A DNA stretch of 64,000 nucleotides. Source: Clostridium cavendishii DSM 21758. GTDB lineage: Bacteria; Bacillota; Clostridia; Clostridiales; Clostridiaceae. Of this stretch, positions 53,011 to 61,826 are shown one piece after another. The stretch covers positions 186,001 through 250,000 of the forward strand of contig NZ_FQZB01000007.1 of NCBI RefSeq assembly GCF_900141845.1, in the 5' to 3' direction. Under the pieces are notes generated by a model. That model was not told where the DNA came from. It did not search any database and was given only the letters and a program-made list of their open reading frames with translations. How positions within the stretch are numbered: the first letter of the stretch is position 1; every line of letters begins with the position of its first letter. Made by a program: the position numbers and the translations under genes.

Positions 53011-53250
53011 TGAAAAGAGATAGTAGATAATGAAATTTAGCTAAAGAGAATCCCGAGTGGTGAGAAGGGATGCTGTAGTCATTATTGAATGGGTCTTTGA
53101 AAGGATATTCCGATATGTAGGGGTATACGGAGAGTCTACCGTTAAAAAGACAGGGTATCGAAGAAATTTCCGTACCTGAGATAGTGTAAAAACATAGGTG
53201 GTATAGCAAAGAATACACTTTGTCCTAGTTATAGGATGAAGTGTTTTTTA
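53011..53250 (+). promoter_or_regulatory. T-box riboswitch, tryptophan specifier, first terminator
   Basis: Stem I is formed by AAAGA...TCTTT and GATAATGA...TCATTATT, with AGTAG S-turn bases (53021-53026), AGAGA and a GTGAGAAGGGAT distal loop. The specifier codon is TGG at 53090-53092 (GAATGGG), reading tRNA-Trp. The antiterminator bulge is ATAGGTGGTATAGCAAAG (53194-53211), in which TAGG pairs with CCTA and CAAAG with CTTTG. The terminator is ACACTTTGTCCTA (53215-53227) with TAGGATGAAGTGT (53232-53244) and six T. This is a complete T-box: uncharged tRNA-Trp favours read-through into trp. Confidence 0.85.
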
Positions 53251-53350
53251 TTTAATTTTGTAATATAGCATAGACTTATGAAGAGTTTTAGTTATTTGAA
53301 ATATACAAAAAGAAGTAAGAAATTTTATGCAAGTACACTTATTTATTTTA

Positions 53351-53413
53351 CTGAATTTGGGTGGCACCACGAGTCACTTCGTCCCAATGTAGGATGAAGT
53401 GGCTCTTTTTTTA
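53351..53413 (+). promoter_or_regulatory. Second T-box antiterminator/terminator without a Stem I
   Basis: TTTGGGTGGCACCACGA (53357-53373) is a T-box sequence. TTGGG can pair with CCCAA, and ACGA with TCGT, for the antiterminator. The terminator is GAGTCACTTCGTCC (53371-53384) with GGATGAAGTGGCTC (53392-53405), then seven T. The bulge reads UGGC, complementary to a GCCA tRNA end. Between it and the first element only about 100 bases exist and no Stem I is visible, so it depends on the first specifier or is a relic. Confidence 0.72.
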
Positions 53414-53553
53414 TGAAGGAAATTCCTTTTCATATCCATTTGAATTAATAAATTCAAATTAATAAATTAGAAATTTAGATTCTCACTTAAGTATTAAGTG
53501 TTTTTAAGACAAAAGTTTATTATTTATGGAAAAAGAAAAAGGGGGTAAAGTAA

Positions 53554-54924
53554 ATGGTCAATTTATCTTGCGAAGAATTTAAAAAACTTAAGAATGAAGA
53601 GAAAAGTTTTTCGTTAGTAAGTAGTTTTAGAGGAGATGAAATTACTCCTATAAAATTGTACTCAAATTTAAATGGAAGAGAAAAATTTCTTTTAGAAGGA
53701 GGAAGCAAAGAGGGGCGGTTTGGTAGATATTCATTTTTTGGAGAAAAAGTAGAGAAGTATATTGGAAAAATAGAAAAAGTGAGTGAGATTTTAAATAAGG
53801 AATTTGTTAAAAGTACCAATCCTTTTCCTTTTAAAGGTGGAGCAGTAGGTTTTGTAGCTTATGATATATTACCAAAATTTCATAGTAAGCTTAGTTTTAA
53901 TAATAAGGAGGATTTTGAACTTGAGGATATTAGATTTTTTATTGTTAAAGATTATATTTGCTATGATAGCTTTACGCATAAGGTTCATTTTGTAACTACT
54001 ATTTTAAATGGAGAAAAAAGAGGTTATGAAGATATTATAAAAATGCATAAAAATCAATATGAATATTTAAGTAATTCTAGTAAAAGACAAGTAGAAGATT
54101 TTTCAGAAACTGATGTGTCATATTCACCTTCTAAAGAAGAATATTTAGAAAAGGTAAAAAAAGCAAAAAAATATATAAGAGAAGGGGATGTTTTTCAAGT
54201 AGTGATTTCAAGAAGGGCATATATTAAGACAAAAAAGAATCCACTACAAATTTATAGAAACCTAAGACAAGAAAATCCATCACCATATATGTTTTTATTA
54301 GAGTTTAAGGAGTATTCAATTTTAGGATCTTCCCCTGAAAGTTTAGTTAGAACTGAAGCAGGAAGGGTAATAACAAATCCTATTGCAGGTAGTAGAAAAA
54401 GAGGTAAGACAGAGGAAGAAGATTTAGAATTAGAAAATCAATTATTAAAGGATGAAAAGGAGAGAGCTGAGCATATAATGCTTGTAGACTTAGGAAGAAA
54501 TGATATAGGTAAAGTTAGTAAAGTTGGTACGGTAAATGTTAGTGAGTCCATGAAGGTAGAAAGATTTTCACATATAATGCATATTTGCTCTACTGTTCAA
54601 GGGGAGTTACAGGAGGGATTAAATAGTTTAGATGCTCTTGTATCTATTTTTCCAGCAGGAACCCTTTCAGGAGCACCAAAGCTTAGAGCAATGGAAATAA
54701 TTGAGGAATTGGAGGAGGTGAAGAGAGGTTTCTATGCTGGAGCAGTTGGATATTTTTCTTATGGAGGAAATATGGATATGTGTATATGTATAAGAAGTTT
54801 ATTGCTTAAGGATGGCATAGCTTATTTACAAGCTGGAGCTGGTATTGTACAAGATTCAATTCCTGAAGAGGAATTTAAAGAAACTGAAAATAAGTTAAAA
54901 GCTTTAATGGAGGTAATAAAATGA
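53554..54924 (+). CDS. trpE: Anthranilate synthase component I
   Basis: A 456-residue chorismate-using enzyme; with TrpG it makes anthranilate from chorismate and glutamine. N-terminal regulatory domain includes LLEGGSKEGRFGRYSFFG (the L-L-E-S-like feedback motif region). Catalytic domain: GDVFQVVISRR, SPESLVRTEAGRVITNPIAGSRKRG, LVDLGRNDIGKV, FPAGTLSGAPKLRAMEII and GAGIVQDS. Length is close to family norms. The start follows GGGGGTAAAGTAA and lies 140 bases after the second terminator. It overlaps trpG by 4 bases. Confidence 0.96.
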   Translation: MVNLSCEEFKKLKNEEKSFSLVSSFRGDEITPIKLYSNLNGREKFLLEGGSKEGRFGRYSFFGEKVEKYIGKIEKVSEILNKEFVKSTNPFPFKGGAVGFVAYDILPKFHSKLSFNNKEDFELEDIRFFIVKDYICYDSFTHKVHFVTTILNGEKRGYEDIIKMHKNQYEYLSNSSKRQVEDFSETDVSYSPSKEEYLEKVKKAKKYIREGDVFQVVISRRAYIKTKKNPLQIYRNLRQENPSPYMFLLEFKEYSILGSSPESLVRTEAGRVITNPIAGSRKRGKTEEEDLELENQLLKDEKERAEHIMLVDLGRNDIGKVSKVGTVNVSESMKVERFSHIMHICSTVQGELQEGLNSLDALVSIFPAGTLSGAPKLRAMEIIEELEEVKRGFYAGAVGYFSYGGNMDMCICIRSLLLKDGIAYLQAGAGIVQDSIPEEEFKETENKLKALMEVIK

Positions 54925-55511
54925 TACTTTTAATAGATAATTATGATTCATTTACCTACAATCTTTATCAATATTTAATGGAGTATATAGATGTTAGGGT
55001 GGTCAAAAATGACTGTATTACTATTGAAGAAATAAATAGCTTAAAGCCGGAAGGAATAGTGATTTCACCAGGACCAAAGGCGCCTAAAGACATACCACAG
55101 GTGAAGGAAATAATAAAAGAATTTTCGTCTAAGATACCAATACTAGGTGTATGTTTAGGGCATCAAGCTATAGTAGAAGTATTTGGAGGAAGGGTTATCC
55201 AAGCAAAAGAAATAGTACATGGCAAAACTTCACTTATAAAATTGAAGAACAGACCTTTATTTAATGGAATAAGAAAGAAGTTAAATGTTACTAGGTACCA
55301 TTCATTAATTGCAGATAGAGAAAGTCTACCAGAGGATTTAGAAATCATAGGTGAAACAATTGAAGATAATATAATTATGGCTATAAAGCATAAAGAATAT
55401 GATGTTTATGGAGTTCAATTTCATCCAGAGTCTATTCTTACAGAAAAGGGAAAGTTTATAATAATGAATTTTGTGGAGGAGATATGTCATGGAGATAGGG
55501 GCAATTATTGA
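54921..55511 (+). CDS. trpG: Anthranilate synthase component II (glutamine amidotransferase)
   Basis: A 196-residue class I amidotransferase that feeds ammonia to TrpE. IDNYDSFTYNLYQYL, ISPGPKAPKD, nucleophile GVCLGHQ (Cys78) and GVQFHPESILTEKG with the catalytic His-Glu. Such subunits can also serve PabB (amphibolic TrpG/PabA). It overlaps trpE by 4 and trpD by 23 bases. It is a separate gene, not fused to TrpD as in enterics. Confidence 0.95.
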   Translation: MILLIDNYDSFTYNLYQYLMEYIDVRVVKNDCITIEEINSLKPEGIVISPGPKAPKDIPQVKEIIKEFSSKIPILGVCLGHQAIVEVFGGRVIQAKEIVHGKTSLIKLKNRPLFNGIRKKLNVTRYHSLIADRESLPEDLEIIGETIEDNIIMAIKHKEYDVYGVQFHPESILTEKGKFIIMNFVEEICHGDRGNY

Positions 55512-56496
55512 TAAATTAGCAAGGAAAGAAAATCTTACAGAAGAAGAGAGTAAAGAAGTTATGAGTTCAATAATAAGAGGTGAGGCTACATCTTCACAAA
55601 TAGGAGGATATTTAGTTGGGCTTAAGGTAAAAGGAGAAACAACAGATGAGATATTAGGAGCAGTAAAAGCATTAAGAAGTAATATGATACCAGTTAATAT
55701 AGAAGGTGAATATTTAATAGATGTATGTGGAACTGGAGGGGATGGAGGTAAGACATTCAATATATCTACTGCTACAGCAATAATAGCAGCTTCAGCAGGA
55801 ATTAAAATTTCAAAGCATGGAAATAGGGCGATATCAAGTAAATGTGGTAGTGCTGATGTTCTTAGAGAGTTGAATATACCAGTAGACTTTGATGCTGAAA
55901 AAGGAGCAGAGGCAATAAAGAGGGTTGGAATGGCATTTTTATTTGCACCTAATTTTCATACAGCGATGAAGAATGTAGCAAAGGCAAGAGGAGAAATAGG
56001 GACTAGAACTATTTTTAATCTTATAGGACCACTAATAAATCCATCCAATTTGAAGGGACAATTAATGGGCATATATGATGGAAGATTATTAAAAACTGTA
56101 GGTGGAGTCTTGAAGGCTCAAGGTCTAGATAGAGCATTAGTAGTTCATGGAGAAGATGGATTAGATGAGATAACTATAACTACAAAGACAAAGGTGTGTG
56201 AAGTAGGTAAGTTTGGCATGAAAGAATATACCATTTCTCCAGAGCAATTTGGATTCAAAAGGAGACGATTAAGAGAAATATCAGGTGGGGATGCTGAAAA
56301 AAACGGTGAAATAATTCTAAAGATAATAATGGGAGAAAAAGGTCCATGCAGAGATGTTGTTGTTTTAAATTCGGCAGCAGCACTTTATGTAGGGAATAAG
56401 GTTGACTCATTGATAGAAGGTAAGGTATTAGCAGAAAGTTTAATAGATTCAGGAAAAGTCTATGATAAGTATCTAGAACTTGTAAGCTTCAATTAA
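55489..56496 (+). CDS. trpD: Anthranilate phosphoribosyltransferase
   Basis: A 335-residue enzyme joining anthranilate to PRPP. The PRPP loop is DVCGTGGDGGKTFNIST, followed by KHGNRAISSKCGSADVLREL and the anthranilate-site stretch ARGEIGTRTIFNLIGPLINP; DGLDEITIT closes the active site. ATG 55489 follows GGAGGAGATAT; an upstream in-frame ATG at 55471 precedes that site. It overlaps trpG by 23 bases, evidence for translational coupling. Confidence 0.95.
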   Translation: MEIGAIIDKLARKENLTEEESKEVMSSIIRGEATSSQIGGYLVGLKVKGETTDEILGAVKALRSNMIPVNIEGEYLIDVCGTGGDGGKTFNISTATAIIAASAGIKISKHGNRAISSKCGSADVLRELNIPVDFDAEKGAEAIKRVGMAFLFAPNFHTAMKNVAKARGEIGTRTIFNLIGPLINPSNLKGQLMGIYDGRLLKTVGGVLKAQGLDRALVVHGEDGLDEITITTKTKVCEVGKFGMKEYTISPEQFGFKRRRLREISGGDAEKNGEIILKIIMGEKGPCRDVVVLNSAAALYVGNKVDSLIEGKVLAESLIDSGKVYDKYLELVSFN

Positions 56497-56508
56497 GGAG
56501 AAAGAGCT

Positions 56509-57318
56509 ATGATTTTAGATAAAATTGTTGATAAAAAGAGGGTTGCAATAGAAAAAAGAAAAAAATTTATTTGTATGGAAGAGATAATAAAAAAATCAGA
56601 GAATATGAATAAAGATTTTACAAATGAGTTTAAGAAAGTATTTTTAAAGAATGATTTTATTATAATAGGTGAGTTTAAAAAAGCATCACCATCAAGAGGC
56701 ATTATAGTTGAAAACTTTGATATAGATGAAATAAAAAAAATATATGAAAAAATGGGGGTTCAGGCATATTCAGTTTTGACCGAAGAAGAATATTTTCTAG
56801 GTAAGGATGAATATATAAAAGAACTAAAAAACACATCAAATGTGCCTATTCTTAGAAAGGATTTTATAATTGATAAATATCAAATATATGAGGCTAGCAT
56901 ATTAGGGGCAAGTGCAGTTTTGTTAATAGTAGCAGTTTTAGGAAAAGAGCTTAAAAGCTTTTATGAATTAACAAAAAAGCTTAATCTTGAAGCTTTAGTT
57001 GAAATTCATAATGAGGAAGAATTAAAAATAGCATTAGATAGTGGTGTGGATATTATTGGAATAAATAATAGAAATTTAAAGACCTTTAAAACAGATATAA
57101 ATACTACTAGAGATTTAATAAATAAAATTACAAAAGATAAGATAATAGTTTCAGAAAGTGGAATAAAAACTTTAGAAGATATAGAAAAAGTTAAAAACTT
57201 TGGAGCAAATGCAGTACTTATTGGAGAATGTTTTATGAGGAATATAAATAATATAGAATTTAAAAATAAAATAAGAGAGTTTTTAATAAATGTTAATAAA
57301 AATATGCGGAATAACTGA
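56509..57318 (+). CDS. trpC: Indole-3-glycerol phosphate synthase
   Basis: A 269-residue TIM-barrel enzyme that closes the indole ring. GEFKKASPSRGII (catalytic Lys), YSVLTEEEYFLG, VPILRKDFIIDKYQIYEA, LEALVEIHNEEELKIAL, IIGINNRNLKTFKTDI and VSESGIKTLEDI are all in place. The start is behind AAGGAGAAAGAG, 12 bases after trpD. Overlaps trpF by 29 bases. Confidence 0.95.
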   Translation: MILDKIVDKKRVAIEKRKKFICMEEIIKKSENMNKDFTNEFKKVFLKNDFIIIGEFKKASPSRGIIVENFDIDEIKKIYEKMGVQAYSVLTEEEYFLGKDEYIKELKNTSNVPILRKDFIIDKYQIYEASILGASAVLLIVAVLGKELKSFYELTKKLNLEALVEIHNEEELKIALDSGVDIIGINNRNLKTFKTDINTTRDLINKITKDKIIVSESGIKTLEDIEKVKNFGANAVLIGECFMRNINNIEFKNKIREFLINVNKNMRNN

Positions 57319-57919
57319 AGAATCTGAAGTTGAGTATTTAAATGAATTAACTCCTGATTATATAGGTTTTGTATTTGCAGAAAGTAAAAGGAAGGTAACG
57401 ATAGAAAAAGCTATAAGGTTAAAAGATATATTAAATAAAAATATTAAAGTAGTTGGAGTATTTAAAGATTTACCAATTGAAGAGGTGATTTTAGTTTCAA
57501 AAGTAGTAGGATTAGATGTTATACAACTTCATGGTAAAGAAGATAATGATTATATTATTAGATTAAATGGTTTAAATAGAGAAATTTGGAAAGCGGTAAG
57601 TGTTAAAAAGGGCGAAAGAATAAATGAACATTATAACGTTGATAAAATGATTTTTGATGGGCCACAACCAGGAAGTGGAAAAGTTATAAATTTTGATGAA
57701 GGATTTAATCCAAGTAAAGAATTTATTATTTCTGGAGGATTAAATCCTGATAATGTTGTAGGTTTTTTGGCTATATCAAATGTAATAGGTGTTGATGTTT
57801 CTTCTGGAGTAGAAGAACTAAATAAGGAAGGATATTTTAAGAAAGATTATTTTAAATTGAAAAAGTTCATTGAAAGGGTGAGAAGTTATGAAAAATCTAA
57901 ATATAAAGGGAAGATTTAA
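57290..57919 (+). CDS. trpF: Phosphoribosylanthranilate isomerase
   Basis: A 209-residue TIM-barrel isomerase. KICGITEESEVE (catalytic Cys), DYIGFVFAESKRKV, DVIQLHGKEDN and FDGPQPGSGKVINFD with the catalytic Asp, then FIISGGLNPDNV and GVDVSSGVEE. Separate from TrpC, unlike the fused enteric enzyme. It starts inside trpC and ends 32 bases inside trpB, so the operon is tightly overlapped. Confidence 0.95.
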   Translation: MLIKICGITEESEVEYLNELTPDYIGFVFAESKRKVTIEKAIRLKDILNKNIKVVGVFKDLPIEEVILVSKVVGLDVIQLHGKEDNDYIIRLNGLNREIWKAVSVKKGERINEHYNVDKMIFDGPQPGSGKVINFDEGFNPSKEFIISGGLNPDNVVGFLAISNVIGVDVSSGVEELNKEGYFKKDYFKLKKFIERVRSYEKSKYKGKI

Positions 57920-59090
57920 TGAATTTGGTGGTCAATATGTACCAGAAACATTAATGAATGCATTGTTAGAATTAGAGAGAGAATATGAAAAAGCTTTAGC
58001 AGATGAAGATTTCATAAAAGAATATAAAAGTGTATTAAAAGAATATTCAGGAAGAGAAACGCCTTTATATTATGCTGAAAATATGTCAGAGGAATTAGGA
58101 CAAAAGATTTATTTAAAAAGGGAAGATTTAAATCATACAGGAGCACATAAAATTAATAATACTATTGGACAAGTGCTTTTAGCAAAGAGAATGGGCAAGA
58201 AAAGTGTTATAGCAGAGACAGGGGCAGGTCAACACGGTGTGGCAACAGCTACAGTAGCAGCAAAATATAAAATGAAATGTAAGGTATTTATGGGGGAGGA
58301 GGATATAAAAAGGCAAGCTCTTAATGTAAAGAGAATGAGATTATTAGGTGCAAAGGTTGTACCAGTAACATCTGGTTCAAGGACACTTAAAGATGCTGTA
58401 AATGAGACAATAAAATATTGGGTACAAGAAGTGGATACATGTTTTTATGTATTAGGTTCAGTACTTGGACCACATCCATATCCAACTATGGTTAGAAATT
58501 TTCAGAGGATAATAGGTGATGAAGCAAGAGCTCAAATACTAGTTAAGGAAGGAAAACTTCCAGATTATATAATAGCTCCAGTGGGTGGTGGAAGTAATTC
58601 GATGGGAATATTTTATCCATTCATAGAGGATAAGGGGGTAAAACTTATAGGAGTTGAAGGTGGAGGGAAAGGAGTAAATACAAACTTTCACTCTGCAACT
58701 ATGAGTAAGGCAGAAAAGGGAATATTACATGGTATGTTAAGTTATGTTCTAAAAGATGAAGATGGAGAAATATCGGAAGCTTATTCTATATCGGCAGGAC
58801 TTGATTATCCAGGTGTAGGACCAGAGCATGCTTATTTAAAAGAGATAGGGCGAACAACATATACTTCGGTAGTAGATGATGAAGCTATAGATGGATTAGT
58901 TTATTTAACAAGAACAGAGGGAATTATTCCAGCATTAGAATCAGCTCATGGAGTTGCATATGCAATAAAACTTAGCAAAGAATTAAGAGATAAAGGGTCT
59001 TTTAATAATATTATTATAGTTAATATTTCTGGAAGAGGAGATAAGGATATGGAAAGTATCTTTGAGTATTTGGAGGGAAAAAATGAATAG
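57888..59090 (+). CDS. trpB: Tryptophan synthase beta subunit
   Basis: A 400-residue PLP enzyme condensing indole with serine. FNEFGGQYVPETLMNAL, LNHTGAHKINNTIGQVLL with the PLP-binding Lys88, GAGQHGVATATVAA, FMGEEDIKRQALNVKRM and GGGSNSMGIFYPF. The K-D-M-x-S ending is normal. Typical TrpB1 type, working with TrpA. GAAAGGGTGAGAAGTT precedes the start. Confidence 0.96.
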   Translation: MKNLNIKGRFNEFGGQYVPETLMNALLELEREYEKALADEDFIKEYKSVLKEYSGRETPLYYAENMSEELGQKIYLKREDLNHTGAHKINNTIGQVLLAKRMGKKSVIAETGAGQHGVATATVAAKYKMKCKVFMGEEDIKRQALNVKRMRLLGAKVVPVTSGSRTLKDAVNETIKYWVQEVDTCFYVLGSVLGPHPYPTMVRNFQRIIGDEARAQILVKEGKLPDYIIAPVGGGSNSMGIFYPFIEDKGVKLIGVEGGGKGVNTNFHSATMSKAEKGILHGMLSYVLKDEDGEISEAYSISAGLDYPGVGPEHAYLKEIGRTTYTSVVDDEAIDGLVYLTRTEGIIPALESAHGVAYAIKLSKELRDKGSFNNIIIVNISGRGDKDMESIFEYLEGKNE

Positions 59091-59880
59091 AGTGGAAAGT
59101 AAATTAAAGAATTTTAAAATTGAAGATAGAAAGGCATTAGTTGCTTTTATAATAGCTGGATATCCTTCTTTAAATGGTACCAAAGAACTTGCTTTAAACT
59201 TAGAAAAAGAAGGGGTTGATATCTTAGAAATAGGAGTGCCCTTTTCAGATCCACTTGCAGATGGACCTGTAATATCACAGGCTTATTATAATACTTTAAA
59301 AAGTGGATTTAAGACAAAGGATTTATTTTCTCTAGTAGAAGATATAAGAAAAGACTCAAATATACCGTTAGTAGTAATGGTTTATTACAATATAGTTTAT
59401 TGTTATGGTGTAGAAAAATTTATAAATAATTTAAAGAAGGTAGGTGTAGATGGAATAATTGTCCCTGATATACCATTAGAAGAAAGAGAAGAATTGAATA
59501 CTTATTGTAATAATTTTGATGTTATATTAATTCCGTTAGTAGCACCAACTTCAAAAGATAGAATAAAAAAAATAGTTAAAGATAGTAGAGGGTTTACTTA
59601 TTGTGTTTCAGTAAAAGGAACTACAGGAAAGAGTATAGTACTTACTGATGATTTAATAGACTACATGAAATTTTGTAGGAATGCATCACATAATCAATGC
59701 TTCTTAGGTTTTGGAGTTGATTCTAAGGAGAGTGTTAATAAAGTAAAAGAGCATTGTGATGGGGTTATTATAGGAAGTGCTATTGTAAAAAGATTGAATA
59801 GTGATGAAGAATTTGATAAGAATTTAAGAAAAATAAGAAGTTTTATAAGAGAAGTAAGGAAAGAGATGGATAAAGACTAA
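59083..59880 (+). CDS. trpA: Tryptophan synthase alpha subunit
   Basis: A 265-residue TIM-barrel lyase that releases indole from indole-glycerol phosphate. Catalytic Glu49 and Asp60 lie in DILEIGVPFSDPLADGPVIQ-type sequence. VDGIIVPDIPLEE and GFGVDSKESV are conserved loops. ATG 59083 follows GGAGGGAAAAA inside trpB; an earlier in-frame ATG at 59062 precedes that site. Last gene of trpEGDCFBA, closed by the hairpin at 59905. Confidence 0.95.
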   Translation: MNRVESKLKNFKIEDRKALVAFIIAGYPSLNGTKELALNLEKEGVDILEIGVPFSDPLADGPVISQAYYNTLKSGFKTKDLFSLVEDIRKDSNIPLVVMVYYNIVYCYGVEKFINNLKKVGVDGIIVPDIPLEEREELNTYCNNFDVILIPLVAPTSKDRIKKIVKDSRGFTYCVSVKGTTGKSIVLTDDLIDYMKFCRNASHNQCFLGFGVDSKESVNKVKEHCDGVIIGSAIVKRLNSDEEFDKNLRKIRSFIREVRKEMDKD

Positions 59881-59904
59881 AATGGTAATATTTTAAATTA
59901 ATAA

Positions 59905-59945
59905 AAAACATGGTATGTATTTATGCCATGTTTTCTTTATTTTTA
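59905..59945 (+). terminator. Terminator of the trp operon
   Basis: AAAACATGG (59905-59913) with CCATGTTTT (59926-59934), then CTTTATTTTT. Confidence 0.8.
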
Positions 59946-59947
59946 AG

Positions 59948-60579
59948 GAAAATAAAAAATATAAACCTATTATTATAGAATTGTACAAAAGATATGATGA
60001 TTATGGTAACCTAAGTGAAATATCATATTCAGATAAAACAACATTTAAAACAAAGTATAATGGTGGAGGCAGATTATTAAAGGAAGTTTAAAGAAAATCA
60101 CCACTAAGAATGGTACTATTAGTTATGAATATGACTTATTAAACAGATTAACAAATGTAACAGACAGTAATAATAAAGTTACTTCATACACTTATGATAA
60201 TAACGGAAATAGAGATACTTTAACTTATCCAAATGGAATAACTGTTAGGTATGATTACAATACTTTAAATAGACTAGTAAAAGAAACTATAACAGATAAA
60301 GATGGAAAAGTTATAGATAGTTAAGCAATAGAGCTTGGAGCTGCTGGAAGCAGAAAGAAAATAACAGAAGCAGATGGAACAAGATATTCTTTATTTGATG
60401 GAATAAAGAATGTAAGAGCCTTAGCAGATGATTCAGGTAAAGTTACAGATAAATATTCTTATGATGGATTTGAAAATCTATTAACTAAAGAAGAAACAAC
60501 AGAAAATGCCTACTTATACAAAGAAAGAAAAGAGAGGTATAATATACTTTATACAAAAGTTTTTTATAATTTCATATAA
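59948..60579 (+). pseudogene. Rhs/YD-repeat gene remnant
   Basis: Without start or ribosome site, the frame reads YKRYDDYGNLSEISYSDKTT up to TAA near 60090. The neighbouring frame then continues as ITTKNGTISYEYDLLNRLTN, SYTYDNNGNRDTLTYPNGIT and YDYNTLNRLVKE. An in-frame TAA at 60322 and a likely deletion follow, then ADGTRYSLFDGIKNVRALA and KYSYDGFENLL up to TAA 60577. These are YD repeats of an Rhs/WapA protein, up to just before the conserved core end. At least one frameshift, one stop and missing ends make it inactive. Confidence 0.82.
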
Positions 60580-60625
60580 TACTAAAATTTATGAATATAA
60601 TTTATAGATGAAATAGGTGATATTT

Positions 60626-61561
60626 ATGATATTAAGTGCAAGTAGAAGAACTGATATACCTGCATTTTATAGTGAGTGGTTTTTTGAAAGAATCAAAGAA
60701 GGTTACTTTATGGTTAGAAATCCGATGAGTCCTAATCAAGTTAGCAGAGTAAGCTTAAGCCCTGCTATAGTAGATTGTATTGTGTTTTGGACTAAGAATC
60801 CAAGACCTATGATGGATAAACTTAATGAGTTAAAAGCTTATAATTATTATTTCCAATTTACTCTTAACTCTTATGATACAAGTTTAGAATTAAATGTACC
60901 TTCAAAAAAATATCTTATAGAAACTTTTATAAAATTATCTAAAGCTATAGGTAAGGAGAAGGTTATATGGAGATATGATCCGATTGTATTAACAGATGTA
61001 TTTAATAAAGAATATCATTATAAATGGTTTGATTATTTAGCATATAAGTTAAGTAAGTATACTGATAGGTGTGTAATTAGCTTTTTAGATTTATATAAGA
61101 AGACTGAACGTAATTTAAGAGGAATTAATGTTAAAGTTATTACAAAATTAGACATGGAGGAAATGGCAAGTGAATTATCTAAAATAGCATCAAAGTATGG
61201 ATTAACTATTGAATCTTGTTCAGAAGATATTGATTTATATAAATTTAATATAAAGCATGGAAAATGTATAGATGATAAAGTTATATCAAAGATTATTGGT
61301 AGTAAAGTCAGTATTCCAAAAGATATTAATCAGAGAGAAATTTGTGGATGTGTAAAAAGTGTTGATATGGGGGCTTATAACACTTGTAGGCATGGGTGTT
61401 TGTATTGTTATGCAAACTATAGTGAGGAAGCTGTAAGTAAAAATATAATGGTACATGATAAAAAATCATGTTTTATTATTGGAAAGTTAACTTTAAAGGA
61501 TAAGGTTTCTGATAGAAAAGATAAGGTTTATACTTCTACTCAAATAGGTTTTTTTGATTAG
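60626..61561 (+). CDS. DUF1848 family protein
   Basis: A 311-residue protein of the DUF1848 family. It begins ILSASRRTDIPAFYSEWFFERI and contains VDCIVFWTKNPRPMM, EKVIWRYDPIVLT and CVISFLDLYKKTERNL. Near the C-terminus is a Cys cluster, REICGC...GAYNTCRHGCLYCYANYS, in which C-x3-C-x2-C resembles a radical SAM [4Fe-4S] motif but lies at the wrong end of the chain. Function unknown. I start at ATG 60626 because AGGTGA lies 6 bases upstream; GTG 60617 falls inside that site. It stands alone before a strong terminator. Confidence 0.85.
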   Translation: MILSASRRTDIPAFYSEWFFERIKEGYFMVRNPMSPNQVSRVSLSPAIVDCIVFWTKNPRPMMDKLNELKAYNYYFQFTLNSYDTSLELNVPSKKYLIETFIKLSKAIGKEKVIWRYDPIVLTDVFNKEYHYKWFDYLAYKLSKYTDRCVISFLDLYKKTERNLRGINVKVITKLDMEEMASELSKIASKYGLTIESCSEDIDLYKFNIKHGKCIDDKVISKIIGSKVSIPKDINQREICGCVKSVDMGAYNTCRHGCLYCYANYSEEAVSKNIMVHDKKSCFIIGKLTLKDKVSDRKDKVYTSTQIGFFD

Positions 61562-61649
61562 ATATAAAGATATGCATAATAAATATTTATAATTTTAAGA
61601 TTGTAAATATTACAATAAAAGATGGTTATCGTTATTATCTATAGTAATA

Positions 61650-61701
61650 AAGGTATAGGATATATAGTTTAATATGACTATATATCCTATACCTTTTTTA
61701 T
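61650..61701 (+). terminator. Terminator with 19-bp perfect stem
   Basis: AAGGTATAGGATATATAGT (61650-61668) with its complement at 61677-61695, then TTTTTT. Confidence 0.88.
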
Positions 61702-61826
61702 ATAGAAGGGTATAATGAAAATTAATGGAAAATGACGATAAATTCACAAAATATTTACTGATAAAATGAGGTATGATATTATTAAATTTAGCGATACAGC
61801 AATTAATTTATTATGGAGGCTTAAAT

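Noticed and set aside
52865..53218. Minus-strand frame over the trp leader
   Set aside because: The region is explained by the T-box; the frame is low-complexity and has no ribosome site.
53251..53350. Hidden second Stem I between the two T-box terminators
   Set aside because: I looked for the AGTA S-turn, AGAGA and distal-loop motifs and for pairing arms and found none in this 100-base stretch, though a weak, reduced Stem I cannot be excluded by eye.
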